DNA of 24,321 bases from CAG-390 sp051867815 (GCA_051867815.1 JBJDZD010000150.1:1-24321); one strand, 5' to 3'. Numbered from the stretch's first letter, positions 1 to 9,012 are shown. Made by a program: numbers and translations. Notes: generated by a model from the letters alone, not told the origin.

Positions 1-1702
1 AAGTGGGAGCCTCGGCGTCAACGTCAACGGTGGGATAATTGTGGTCGCAAACGAGAGCGGAAAGCTCAAAGGTCGTAGCGGTGTACTTGGGAGTTTCGTC
101 GGTCGTGCTGTGAGTAGCTGACTTTTCTACGGAAATGGGGTAGGAGTAGCCCGTGGGAACGAAGTTGCCGCTGAACGTGCCGTCTGCACAGTCGTATGCC
201 TTAACGTATGCAAGACCTACTGCACCGACCGTACCGCCGGAGAGTGTGCCGCTTACGTAGTTGCCGGAGGTTTCAATTTCAGCACCGCCGCCGCAGTAAC
301 CGATGAGGTATGCGGGAGCGCGAACTGCGGTCTCGGCTGCGGTAATGTTACCGGTGGTAAGACAATCCTTGATAACGAGCTTGGAGCCTTCACTTGCTTT
401 AGCACGGTTGTGGCCTGCGATACCTGCAACACCGGTGTCGGCGTTTGTAACGCTGGCTTCGAGAGAAGAAGTAATGACGGTAACGTCACCCTTGTTTACG
501 CAATGGGAGAACTCGAAAACGCCAACGCCGCCGGTTACGCCGTTTCTGCCGGAGATACCGCCGGCGGTGAGATCAGCGGTTACGTTACCGAGGTTTACGC
601 AATTTCGGAATGCTGCCTGGATGGCTACGTCGCCTTCCTTGTACGTGCCCTTGTGGTTAACACGACCGCAGATACCGCCTGCAGCGTAGTCACCGATAAC
701 GTCACCGGTGTTAAGGCAGTATTCAACGATGAGAGCGTTGTTGTTGACATAACCTACGATACCGCCGGAGCAGTTGCTGCCGATGCCTGTGTCGCCGGTA
801 ATGTTACCGGTATTGGTGCAATTCTTGATGATCATGACGTTGCCTGCATTGGCCTGAGTAAGACCGAGAATGCCTGCGGCGTGCGTCTTGACTGCGGTAT
901 CGATTCTGGTGACGTCTGCGGTATTGATGCAGTTTTCAATGGTGAGCGCACCGGAGCCGTAGGAGATGATTCCCGCGATCTGGGTGGTACCGGTTATAGC
1001 GCCGTAGTTTGCGCAGTTTTTGATCTCGGCAGAGCCTGCCGTGTTGGATACACGGTTTACAACGCCGGATACGTATCCTGCGGTAGAGGTGATCTTACCG
1101 TAGTTAACACAGTTTTCAAATTTAGCGGTTATATTCTTGTCGGTCCAGCCGTAAACACCGCCGGCATATTTCTTGACGGAGATGTCACCCTTGTTAACAC
1201 AATTCGTAATTGTGATAACGGAGCCTTCCGCAGACCATGCCGCAACGGCTGCAGCTCTGGTGTTGTCGGTGGTGCAGGTGATCTTTACTTCGGATGTGAT
1301 GCCGTCGAAGCCTGAGGTTCCGTTTGCAAGAACGGCAACTGCCGCGATGAAATCGTTGGGGGTTCCGGCGTCATCAACGTAAGCGGTTGTTTCGGTAACG
1401 TTAATTTCGCCCGTAACGTTGAGGTTCTTGATGGTAGCGTTTTCAACGGTACCGAACATGGGAACGGTGGTGGTAACGGTCTTGCCGTTGCCGTCGAAGG
1501 TGCCGGAGAATACGCCTGCATAGGTAGCATCGAGGGTAATATCTGCCGCGAGATAATATGTACCCGTTGCTTCCATAGCCGCGAATTCAGCTGCGCTGTT
1601 GACGGCAGTTCCTTCGGGAGCGGCTGCGATGGTTAGACCCATGGCAGCTGCCAGCGTGAGGATCATGCTGACGGAGAGGATGATGCTGAGAATCTTCTTC
1701 AT
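1..1702 (-). CDS. Secreted GLUG-like repeat (beta-helix) surface protein, C-terminus beyond window
   Basis: The frame is open from ATG at 1702 to the window edge: 567 codons and no stop, so the C-terminus and any cell-wall anchor are outside. Residues 1-28 form a Sec signal peptide (MKKILSIILS, hydrophobic core, AAA before the mature region). Residues 40-100 contain the beta-helix entry motif FDGNGKTV. Residues ~166-470 hold nine imperfect repeats of the form NC-x-N-x-G-x-(I/V)-x(n)-AGGI-x-G, resembling GLUG-type repeats; Cys168, 198, 230, 258, 295, 329, 368, 401 and 447 occupy the same repeat position. GLUG-type proteins are extracellular adhesin- or protease-like, so a surface role is inferred and no substrate can be named. 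The start is supported by GAAAGG nine bases upstream of ATG. It appears monocistronic, with its own promoter at 1753-1781. Confidence 0.85.
   Translation of the reverse strand, partial: MKKILSIILSVSMILTLAAAMGLTIAAAPEGTAVNSAAEFAAMEATGTYYLAADITLDATYAGVFSGTFDGNGKTVTTTVPMFGTVENATIKNLNVTGEINVTETTAYVDDAGTPNDFIAAVAVLANGTSGFDGITSEVKITCTTDNTRAAAVAAWSAEGSVITITNCVNKGDISVKKYAGGVYGWTDKNITAKFENCVNYGKITSTAGYVSGVVNRVSNTAGSAEIKNCANYGAITGTTQIAGIISYGSGALTIENCINTADVTRIDTAVKTHAAGILGLTQANAGNVMIIKNCTNTGNITGDTGIGSNCSGGIVGYVNNNALIVEYCLNTGDVIGDYAAGGICGRVNHKGTYKEGDVAIQAAFRNCVNLGNVTADLTAGGISGRNGVTGGVGVFEFSHCVNKGDVTVITSSLEASVTNADTGVAGIAGHNRAKASEGSKLVIKDCLTTGNITAAETAVRAPAYLIGYCGGGAEIETSGNYVSGTLSGGTVGAVGLAYVKAYDCADGTFSGNFVPTGYSYPISVEKSATHSTTDETPKYTATTFELSALVCDHNYPTVDVDAEAPT
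293..1207 (-). repeat. Nine degenerate coding repeats with a cysteine/asparagine ladder
   Basis: Residues 166-470 of the surface protein are built from nine units of roughly 28-46 residues. Each starts with an aromatic or acidic residue followed by NC or a variant (ENCVNYGKI, KNCANYGAI, RNCVNLGNV, SHCVNKGDV) and ends with a glycine-rich turn (AGGVYG, AGIISYG, GGIVGY, AGGICG, AGGISG). The period and ladder are typical of right-handed beta-helices. The DNA repeats are diverged, so they are not recent tandem copies. Confidence 0.75.
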
Positions 1703-1752
1703 GATGTTTTTCCTTTCGAAAATTTCGGTCTGCGCCGAATTGATACATATCA

Positions 1753-1781
1753 ATTATAACATCTAAATTTCAAGTTGTCAA
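1753..1781 (-). promoter_or_regulatory. Consensus sigma-A promoter of the repeat protein
   Basis: On the minus strand TTGACA (1781-1776) is followed by a 17-bp spacer and TATAAT (1758-1753), a perfect match to the housekeeping consensus. The predicted start near 1746 leaves a leader of about 44 nt before ATG at 1702. It lies in the 177-bp gap after the terminator of the upstream operon. Confidence 0.85.
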
Positions 1782-1835
1782 TACATTTTTACAAAATGTT
1801 GCTTATTTATGAAACAATTATCGACGATTTTGCAC

Positions 1836-1872
1836 AAAAAGAATGTCTGCGCGGCTGTATTGCCGCGCAGAC
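1836..1872 (-). terminator. Rho-independent terminator of the MoxR operon
   Basis: A perfect 11-bp stem, GTCTGCGCGGC (1845-1855) with its complement at 1862-1872 and a 6-nt loop, is followed on the minus strand by ATTCTTTTTG. It begins 8 bp after the stop codon at 1880 and closes the four-gene minus-strand operon. Confidence 0.9.
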
Positions 1873-1879
1873 CGGTGGG

Positions 1880-3784
1880 TTATTTGGAGTAAGGGGTAGG
1901 CTCAAAGTTCTCTGCGATATAGGTGCAGAGCAGAAGGGCCTTGTTTACCAGCTGGTAGTTTATGCCGCCCTCGTAAAGTGCCGCGTAATACTCGTGCGAT
2001 TCGCTGTTTTCGGGGAACGAGGAGCTTGTGCCGTGAACGTCGGCGTAAGTGCGGAGCTTGGTCTTGTAGGCGGCAAGCTTTTCGGCGTTGTCCGCAAGGT
2101 AGGTCGTATAGCTGTATTTGGAGAAATCACAGCCGAGGCGAACGCCGGGGTTGAAGTTATTGGAGCGGATGGGTCGCATGGTGGAGGAGAGAGTGCCGCC
2201 GTCCGGGACGAACACGGGAGGGGCATACGCGCCCAAAGCCTCGGCCTTTGCACGGTAGGTCCGGGGGATGTCGTAGCTTGAGGCGGTGAACCATGAATGC
2301 CACGTGAAGATGACGTTTGAATACGACTTGTATTTGGTCATCAGCGGCCATATGTCACGCTCGTAATTCCAGAATGGAGTGGAGGAGTTGCTCGGCCCTT
2401 TGACGTCAAGGCGTATGAAGATGCGGTTCGCGCTGACCTTTATCACTTCCTCAAGGGTTGGTATTTTGTACGGTGTAAGCTTTGCGGACGAGCCGCCGTT
2501 GCCCTCCTTCAGATTCAACTGCATCAACTGCTCGTAGGTCCAATCAGCAACGTTATGGGAGCTTGGCAAGCCGTTCTTGCCCGCCATTTCCTCGACGTTG
2601 GTAGTGCGCGTCAGCGTAGCGTCGTGAATGAGGATGAAAACTCCGTCCTTTGTAAGTTGGGGGTCGATCTCTATCATGTCGCATCCCATGCGGATTGCGC
2701 TGATGATGCCTTCGATCGAATTTTCTGGGTAGTAGACCATATCACCGCGGTGCGCGCAGGACATAAGCCTGCCGTCCGGGGTGAGCGTTGCCGCCATTTT
2801 CTCGTCAAAATCCAGCATCCAATCGGGGGTTTTGAATTCGATGGCCCAATGCATGGGAAGTGAGAAAATGTCGTCCACGTAGTCACGGGATGCCGGGAGA
2901 GTGTACTCAAACTCCAAATCCGACAGCTCGTAGGCAACTTTTTCATCCGCGAGAAGCTCTGACAGCCGTGCGCAAGCCATGCCGACTGCGGTCTTATTGC
3001 CTGCGCTGACGGTAAGCGAGGTGTCGGATGAGCGGATTGCGAAATCGTCCGGGCCGCCGTCCTTGGCGGAAACATCGAGCTTGACGGTGATAACATGCTC
3101 CTCGGGAGCGTTTCTCTCCACAACGACATTTAACCGCGCTCCGGTGAGCTTACCGATGCGGTGCGCAAGCTCCTTTGCGTAATCGGCGTACCCGGAGGCG
3201 TAAGCAACGGTATATTCACCGAGCGGAACGCCTCCGACGGTGACGTTTTCCTTTGCGTATTCAGCCTTCGTGACGTCAAGCAGGTCGGATGCAAGCGAGA
3301 GGGAGCCGTCGGTCATGTATTTTTCGATAAAGAGGTCAACCGCGCGGACGACTGCTTCGTCGTTGCCGCCGGATATGACGACGCGGCTGCCCTTGACGGC
3401 TATGACGCTGTCGTTATAGCCGAGACCGTTAAGCGCGGCGCCGGATTCCTCGCGATTCGTCGCCCCCACGAGAATTTCGTAGGGGTGACGCGCGGAGACG
3501 TCCGTTCCCGGCATTTCAAAGTCGTCGTCGAGGACGATGCTTACGCCGTATTTTTCATTAATTGCGGCTCTGAGCCGGGTAAATGCGCTCTTTATCTCGC
3601 TTGAAGCTTTTTCGGACCGAATAAGCTTGTATTCGGTGGCGCCGTCGGCGATTATGCTCAGCTTTTCCGCCTCGGGAGCTTCGGCGGTGGTTTCTTCGGT
3701 GGTTGCGGTGCCGTTCCCCGTGCAGGAGGCGAACAGCATTGCCGCAGCAAGCAAGAGAATGAGGTATGAAAGCGGTTTTTTCAT
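1880..3784 (-). CDS. Lipoprotein with two GATNREES-type domains and a C-terminal glycerophosphodiester phosphodiesterase
   Basis: 634 aa from ATG 3784 (AAAAGG ten bases upstream; an in-frame ATG 30 bases earlier would spoil the signal peptide). A type II signal peptide has lipobox FASC with Cys21, followed by a Thr/Glu/Ala-rich linker to ~45. Residues 48-168 form a domain with EYKLIRSEK and EILVGATNREES, also found in the SGNH lipoprotein at 12345-13520. Residues ~184-295 look like a second, diverged copy. Residues ~335-625 are GDPD: His345-Arg346-Gly347, Glu354, Glu372-x-Asp374 and His387 match the catalytic and metal-binding pattern, and IPTLEE (441-446) follows. GDPDs hydrolyse glycerophosphodiesters to glycerol-3-phosphate and an alcohol; an anchored enzyme would act outside the membrane, on lipid headgroups or teichoic acid (inference). 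It is last in the MoxR operon, 26 bp after the transglutaminase gene. Confidence 0.88.
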   Translation of the reverse strand: MKKPLSYLILLLAAAMLFASCTGNGTATTEETTAEAPEAEKLSIIADGATEYKLIRSEKASSEIKSAFTRLRAAINEKYGVSIVLDDDFEMPGTDVSARHPYEILVGATNREESGAALNGLGYNDSVIAVKGSRVVISGGNDEAVVRAVDLFIEKYMTDGSLSLASDLLDVTKAEYAKENVTVGGVPLGEYTVAYASGYADYAKELAHRIGKLTGARLNVVVERNAPEEHVITVKLDVSAKDGGPDDFAIRSSDTSLTVSAGNKTAVGMACARLSELLADEKVAYELSDLEFEYTLPASRDYVDDIFSLPMHWAIEFKTPDWMLDFDEKMAATLTPDGRLMSCAHRGDMVYYPENSIEGIISAIRMGCDMIEIDPQLTKDGVFILIHDATLTRTTNVEEMAGKNGLPSSHNVADWTYEQLMQLNLKEGNGGSSAKLTPYKIPTLEEVIKVSANRIFIRLDVKGPSNSSTPFWNYERDIWPLMTKYKSYSNVIFTWHSWFTASSYDIPRTYRAKAEALGAYAPPVFVPDGGTLSSTMRPIRSNNFNPGVRLGCDFSKYSYTTYLADNAEKLAAYKTKLRTYADVHGTSSSFPENSESHEYYAALYEGGINYQLVNKALLLCTYIAENFEPTPYSK

Positions 3785-3810
3785 GGTAATTTTTCCTTTT
3801 CGGGGGATGA

Positions 3811-6800
3811 TCACATTTCTCTCTTAAAGAGATAGAGAACGATACGGCGCGGCGGCAAGACCCGTCGGCGATAGAGGTTGGCATGCAGACGGTAATACGT
3901 CCTTGCCATGAGCTTCAGGTCACGCGATTGCGCACCGTAGCCGAATTCCTCGGCGGCAATGGCATCAAATACGCGAACAAGCTGTTCCTCGCGCATGGGA
4001 TAGCGCGGTGCTTCAAACTCAGTCATGCCCTCTTCGGGTGCGGCAACCGCAAGCTCGCGCTCGCACTCTTTGGCAATACGCGCGGCAAAATCCGAGCTGA
4101 ATTCGCCGTTCTCGGGAGTGAAACCGCATTCGCGAAGCAGATTCGTTATCATTTCGCCCATTCGGCGCACCTTGGTGCGGTCGGGAACGGTTTCGGACTT
4201 CTCGGAGGTCTCGTAGAACTCGCGCAGAAGCGCTTCGCGCTCCGCGGCACTCTTCTTCGCACGCTTCAGAACGATGGCAAAGAACAGGCCGATGACGGCG
4301 GCGACTGCGAGGATGATGCTTGCAATGAGCACTATTTTCGTTATGAGAGCACGCAGAGCCTCGCGGCGCTGTGCCTCAAGGAGCTGTTCGATCTCGTATT
4401 CCGTCATACCTTCAAAGGGATCGTGATTTTCTTCCTCTTCCTCGCCGCCCGTCGTTTCGCCGCCGGAGGGGGGACGGACTGTGCCGTTTGAGGAGCTTTC
4501 GGTCACGTACATGGCGTCGTAGTATTCGGGGGTGGCTTCGTACTGTACCCAGCCGATGCCGTCGTACCAGACTTCGACCCATGCGTGTGCGTTGTTGTCG
4601 CGAACGGTCGACTTGTAATTGGCAACGGCGTCGTCCGAGCGGTTGGTGCTGAAGCCGGAAGCGATATAGCCCTCAACGTAGCGCGCAGGTATGCCTGCCT
4701 CACGCAAAAGGAGAACGAGGGACGAAGCATACTGAACGCAGTAGCCCTCATGCGTTTCGGAAAGGAAGGTCTCGATGCCGTCGAGGGTGTTTTCCCCGCC
4801 GAGGACAGTGGGGGAGAGGGTGTAGGTGTATCTCGACTCGTCGCCGAGGTAATTAATGATCTCCATGACCAGCTTGTGGCGCTGAATGTAGACCTCGCGG
4901 TCGGTCACGGCGGACACAAGCTCGTATTTTTCCTCGCCGTTTGTGTACTCGATGTGTTTGTACTCGGATTTGTTCGCGGCGAGAGAGAAATCCGCAGGCA
5001 CGGGGTCCTGATAATCTTCCTTTACGACCGCATTGTCAATGATCTCACGGAAAATGTCGGTGATTATCTGCGAGTCGGCACGTTTGGTGTAGGTATCGTA
5101 GACGAAGGGAGTGTACTTGTCGAGCAGAGTCGCCTGATCGTTGAATGCGGCGCGTTCCACATAGTCGAAGCTTTCAAAGTACAGAACGGCGGTGTCGAGC
5201 TTGGGGGCGTAGAACTGCACAGGCTCGCCCGTATCCGGGTCGATGATCTCGGGAGTTTTGATCATTTCGCGGTCAACGCTTCCGTCGGGGTGAAGGGTGT
5301 AGACCGCCACGCCGACCTGTTGCGGAATGTGGATCTCCTTGGTGCCGTCGTTGGATATCGATACGACTTCGTAGACGAGATTGCTTCCGTCCCAGAGGGT
5401 AAGCGAGAACGTACCCATGCGCTCGTCACTGTTGCTGACGGATAGCGGGACTCTGCCGTTTTCAACGGCAATGCGCGTGCGGTTGAAGTCGGTGATCAGG
5501 TCGGCAAGATTGATATGGAAGCGGTCGCTCTTGTATCTCGGGATCATTGCAACGGCGGCGTAGCCCGCCTCGGTCTTTTGAGCGGCGCGGTAGCTGGTAT
5601 AAAGACCGTCAAAGTAGTTGCCGTAGCTTATTGTGCTTGCCTCGTCCGAGCCGTATTTGCGCAGGAGATTGAAGGCGCTTCCGGATGTGCTTATTGAGGA
5701 CGGAGAATACGCGCGGATGTGGAAGGAGGGCATGTAAAGAATGAGATCCTTGAAGTCCTCCGAGCGCTTAATGTTGACCTGGGAGATCACGTAGCCGTAT
5801 TTTTCAAGTCTTTTGATGCTGTCCGTGACGTCCTTGCCCTCCTCGGGGACACCGTCATCCGTCATTATCTTGAAGAAGTTATAAAAGATCGACTCTGACG
5901 CATCGGTGTTGGTGGGGAACATGGAGCGGTAGTGCTCCAGCAGGTCGCTGTTCGGTTCAGCCGTGACCCATTTGCCGTCCACGTAGTCGGTGGCTATCCA
6001 ACCGCGCAGGTAGATGCTTCCCGGATAGTTGGATTCAACCGTCATAAGCGGAGTGTAGGTGTAATAACGGGGCGTTGCCATGGTGTCGCGCGGATCGAAA
6101 TTGTGCGAATTTCCCTCAAAGGCAAGCACGTCGAGCGCAGGGTCGTCGCCCATGAGGTAGGCGGTGACGTAGTCCCTGTAATACTCCAGCTTGTCGTCGA
6201 TTGCGGGAATTGTCTTGAAGCTGTCCGTCGTCGATGCCGCAGGCAGGAACATTGCCGCAAAGGCAACGATGAACATTCCGGCTCCCGCAAGACCGCCCAG
6301 AGCGATGCGGCGCAAAAGCAGTCGGCTGCGGTATTTCTTGACTATGCGAACGGACCTTCTGTCATCGGCCTTTTGCCGGCGCAGGCGTTGCCGTTCGGCT
6401 TTTTTCTCCGCCTTTGCGGCGAGCTTTTGCTTGCGCGTCTGCTTGACCTTTTTAGGCTTTGCGTCGGCAAAATAGTCGCTTATCTCGCGGTCAACCGTGA
6501 TCGGCTCGGCGGATTTGCGCCTTGCCCTCTTTTCGGCTCTTGCCGCTTTTTTTGCTTCCCTCGCCGCTTTCTTGCTCAAAAGGCGTTCGGGAAGCGGAGG
6601 CTCCTCGGAGGCACCGAAAAGGTCGCCGACCTCGTCCGTCGTGCCGGCTTTCGGCGGCGCGATGAAGATGCGGTCGTAGACGTACATGACCAGAAGCGCG
6701 GCAAAGGCGGAGGTGGTCACGGCAAGTGCCCAATTCGAGCGTGAGAGGTTGTAAACGAAGATGAAAATGATCATTGCGGCGGAGAAAATGCCCGGAACGG

Positions 6801-7518
6801 CAATTCTTACGCGCTTAATGCAAAACGGAACGAATACGAGCGCGCAAATCAGCGTAAAGAGAACGACTGCCGTACGCACCAGCTCCCCGGGAGTACCCGT
6901 GTGGGGCGTCAGTGGGACTTGATGCGCGTCGATTGCGTAGAAGCCCATGTACTTCATGTGTCCGAGTGCGCCGTTGTACACCGTAAGGGCGGCTTCATAG
7001 ACGCGAAGCAGGGGATTCGGCATCGTCAGAACGACCACAGCGCCGATGACGGCGGGAATACCGATGAATCTTCCGTATTTCCAAAGACAGCAGAGTGCGA
7101 TCGCCGATACGAAGAACAAAGCCCACGGCGCGATGAAGCCGAAGCCGGCTTCGGCGGCGATACCCGTATAGGAGGCAGCTTCATCCCTGCTCAGATTCGA
7201 TAAGTTGATGTCAAAGCCGAAGGCTTCGCTGACGAAGAAGGTCAGCCCGGCAACGGCAAAGAAAATGACGAGTATGCGCAATATAATGCCGAAAGCTATG
7301 TGCTTCATTGCCGCATCCGAGCTGTCGGGAGGACAGATCATCGGCCTTTTCGAAGGCGGCAAAACGGCGGCGTGGCGTTTGTATTCCTTTTTAAGACGGC
7401 GAAGCTCGCGGCGCTCAAGCTTTTTTTGTTTTCTTGCCTCCTGTTTGGCGGTTTTTATATCCGTAAGAGAGGGATCGGTGCCGTCGGAGGTGTTCGGTGC
7501 GATTTTTTCTATTTTCAT
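3811..7518 (-). CDS. Large membrane-anchored transglutaminase-like protein (TgpA/DUF4129 type)
   Basis: 1235 aa; start fixed by GGAGG seven bases before ATG. Residues 20-50 are a basic cytoplasmic tail. Membrane segments lie near 74-96, 128-146, 151-167, 213-234, 241-256, 264-281 and 404-427, with one more at 1058-1084. Loop 290-400 is extremely Lys/Arg/Ala-rich and so cytoplasmic. Residues 430-1057 face outside; the transglutaminase core is at ~880-1005, with Cys927 (EGYCVQYAS), His978 (NAHAWVEVW) and acidic Glu994 (QYEATP). Asp is usual at the last position, but Glu occurs in relatives. Residues 1085-1235 resemble the DUF4129 cytoplasmic tail. TgpA-like proteins are usually ~650-800 aa, so the ~450-residue insert before the core is unusual. 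The classic MoxR-DUF58-transglutaminase order supports the call; the envelope substrate is unknown. Confidence 0.9.
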   Translation of the reverse strand: MKIEKIAPNTSDGTDPSLTDIKTAKQEARKQKKLERRELRRLKKEYKRHAAVLPPSKRPMICPPDSSDAAMKHIAFGIILRILVIFFAVAGLTFFVSEAFGFDINLSNLSRDEAASYTGIAAEAGFGFIAPWALFFVSAIALCCLWKYGRFIGIPAVIGAVVVLTMPNPLLRVYEAALTVYNGALGHMKYMGFYAIDAHQVPLTPHTGTPGELVRTAVVLFTLICALVFVPFCIKRVRIAVPGIFSAAMIIFIFVYNLSRSNWALAVTTSAFAALLVMYVYDRIFIAPPKAGTTDEVGDLFGASEEPPLPERLLSKKAAREAKKAARAEKRARRKSAEPITVDREISDYFADAKPKKVKQTRKQKLAAKAEKKAERQRLRRQKADDRRSVRIVKKYRSRLLLRRIALGGLAGAGMFIVAFAAMFLPAASTTDSFKTIPAIDDKLEYYRDYVTAYLMGDDPALDVLAFEGNSHNFDPRDTMATPRYYTYTPLMTVESNYPGSIYLRGWIATDYVDGKWVTAEPNSDLLEHYRSMFPTNTDASESIFYNFFKIMTDDGVPEEGKDVTDSIKRLEKYGYVISQVNIKRSEDFKDLILYMPSFHIRAYSPSSISTSGSAFNLLRKYGSDEASTISYGNYFDGLYTSYRAAQKTEAGYAAVAMIPRYKSDRFHINLADLITDFNRTRIAVENGRVPLSVSNSDERMGTFSLTLWDGSNLVYEVVSISNDGTKEIHIPQQVGVAVYTLHPDGSVDREMIKTPEIIDPDTGEPVQFYAPKLDTAVLYFESFDYVERAAFNDQATLLDKYTPFVYDTYTKRADSQIITDIFREIIDNAVVKEDYQDPVPADFSLAANKSEYKHIEYTNGEEKYELVSAVTDREVYIQRHKLVMEIINYLGDESRYTYTLSPTVLGGENTLDGIETFLSETHEGYCVQYASSLVLLLREAGIPARYVEGYIASGFSTNRSDDAVANYKSTVRDNNAHAWVEVWYDGIGWVQYEATPEYYDAMYVTESSSNGTVRPPSGGETTGGEEEEENHDPFEGMTEYEIEQLLEAQRREALRALITKIVLIASIILAVAAVIGLFFAIVLKRAKKSAAEREALLREFYETSEKSETVPDRTKVRRMGEMITNLLRECGFTPENGEFSSDFAARIAKECERELAVAAPEEGMTEFEAPRYPMREEQLVRVFDAIAAEEFGYGAQSRDLKLMARTYYRLHANLYRRRVLPPRRIVLYLFKREM

Positions 7519-7530
7519 TGTGTTGCCTCC

Positions 7531-8994
7531 TTAAAGCAGACCGAAGCCGAGGGACGTGCCCCTCTCCTCTTCGCCGTCCTTAAGCGGACTTTCCGAGTAG
7601 AGTATCATATCCTCACTCAGCTTACCGTCGATGAGCTTGATACCGTGCGCGGAAAACTGCTCGCGGCAATGCTCGATAAAGCTGCGGCGAAGTTCGGGGT
7701 AGAGGAAGCGCTCCTCTGCGGAGTAGGCGACTATCTCCGTGATGCGCGGTATTTCGCTTACATCGTTGACGACCTCGTCGTCAAGCACGGGGAGAACGAC
7801 CATGACCTTCGCATCCTTGGTATCGCCTGCCGAAGCGGCAAGACGGGAGATCTTTTTGCTTGAATGAACCGTCGGAGCCGAGGTGAACAGGCGGTAGATG
7901 AGGTCAAAGTCCTCGACTGTGTGAAGATCGTAGCGGAACGCGCCCATTACCGAGCGGTCGTCGTACCACATAAGGGTGACGTCGCGCCCCGAACGAAGCT
8001 CGCGCAGAACCACGGCAACGGTTAGCTCGACTGCTCCGTCCGCGCAAAATTCGTTCATATCCTCGTAAGCTTCGTCGTTTACGAGGGTATGGATATTCGG
8101 TTTGCTCGGGTCGTCTTCGTCGAATCTTGCCGTTTCTTCCTCACCGTCGGATTTTTTGAATGGGTTGACGAAGGGCATCTCGGGCGCCTCGTCGGGAAAA
8201 TGAGCGGACATATCGCAGAAGATGTAGGAGATATCCGCACTGCCGGTGTTGTAATCGTTTACGATGAATTCCTCGGATTTAGAGGAGAGCTTCCAATGTA
8301 TGCTCTTGAGCGAATCGCCGGGGCGGTAGTCACGTATGTCGAAAACCTCGAGCTTGTCGTAAACGTAGGGCGCTTTTACGGTGCGCATTGCGGAATCGGA
8401 GACGCTGAGGGCATTTCCCGTGTTCAGCGTCAGCTTTCTGGGGAGAACATAGACGGTGCTGTATGTCTCCATGGGAATACGGATGCGGAAAATGCGCAAA
8501 AAGTCGTAAACGTAGATGGTGGACACACCTATCTCGTAGGTTCCGCGGAAGCGGAATTTAGTATTGCCCTTGACCGTGTAATTTGAAAGCGGAGCCATGG
8601 AAACGCGAACGCAACGCTCGCTCGTGCGCACACAGCTTCGTCTCGGTAGCTTGATATAGGCATCAACGAATGGGTAGGGCAGAATGCCTTCGTTGATAAT
8701 GCGGAATTCGTACGAAAAATCGCGGAGCTTTTCAGTTACCGTGGTATCGGATGTCAGATAGAGCTTGACCGTCCACTTTGACGCCAGCGCATATAAGAAT
8801 GATACGAACGGCAAGCCGAGGCAGAAGCCGAACATCACGTTCGATGCCGGAGCGCGGAGTGCCTGCGTGAATATCAGGCAACCGACGAGCGCGCACAGCC
8901 ATATCCCAAAGCGATAGGTCAGCGAAATGCCGAGGCGGTCATTCCGATGTACGTTTTCCGTGTATTTTGCCTTTTTGTTCTTTTTTTCTGACAT
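7531..8994 (-). CDS. DUF58 domain protein (MoxR partner)
   Basis: 487 aa from ATG 8994; a TTG nine bases further upstream (9003) is also possible, and neither has a clear Shine-Dalgarno, so translation may be coupled to the preceding moxR-like gene, whose stop lies 18 bp away. A basic N-terminus precedes two hydrophobic segments at about 29-47 and 53-71. The DUF58 signature is at 221-245: RDYRPGDSLKSIHW, then KLSSKSEEFIV. The region after ~245 is vWA-like in fold in this family. DUF58 proteins pair with MoxR ATPases and membrane transglutaminases, probably as assembly or regulatory factors at the membrane; this is family knowledge and the exact role is not established. It is followed 12 bp later by the transglutaminase gene, so the three are one transcription unit. 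Confidence 0.9.
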   Translation of the reverse strand: MSEKKNKKAKYTENVHRNDRLGISLTYRFGIWLCALVGCLIFTQALRAPASNVMFGFCLGLPFVSFLYALASKWTVKLYLTSDTTVTEKLRDFSYEFRIINEGILPYPFVDAYIKLPRRSCVRTSERCVRVSMAPLSNYTVKGNTKFRFRGTYEIGVSTIYVYDFLRIFRIRIPMETYSTVYVLPRKLTLNTGNALSVSDSAMRTVKAPYVYDKLEVFDIRDYRPGDSLKSIHWKLSSKSEEFIVNDYNTGSADISYIFCDMSAHFPDEAPEMPFVNPFKKSDGEEETARFDEDDPSKPNIHTLVNDEAYEDMNEFCADGAVELTVAVVLRELRSGRDVTLMWYDDRSVMGAFRYDLHTVEDFDLIYRLFTSAPTVHSSKKISRLAASAGDTKDAKVMVVLPVLDDEVVNDVSEIPRITEIVAYSAEERFLYPELRRSFIEHCREQFSAHGIKLIDGKLSEDMILYSESPLKDGEEERGTSLGFGLL

Positions 8995-9012
8995 TTCAGG
9001 CAAATCGGTTGG

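Noticed and set aside
410..1315. Long open frame on the plus strand opposite the repeat protein
   Set aside because: It mirrors the codon pattern of the repeats (GGC/AAC/ACC codons leave the complement free of stops), lacks a ribosome binding site and recognisable family, while the minus strand has promoter, binding site and signal peptide.
5932..6744. 270-residue open frame antisense to the transglutaminase
   Set aside because: It is a shadow of the Lys/Arg/Ala-rich loop, with no start signals or domain.
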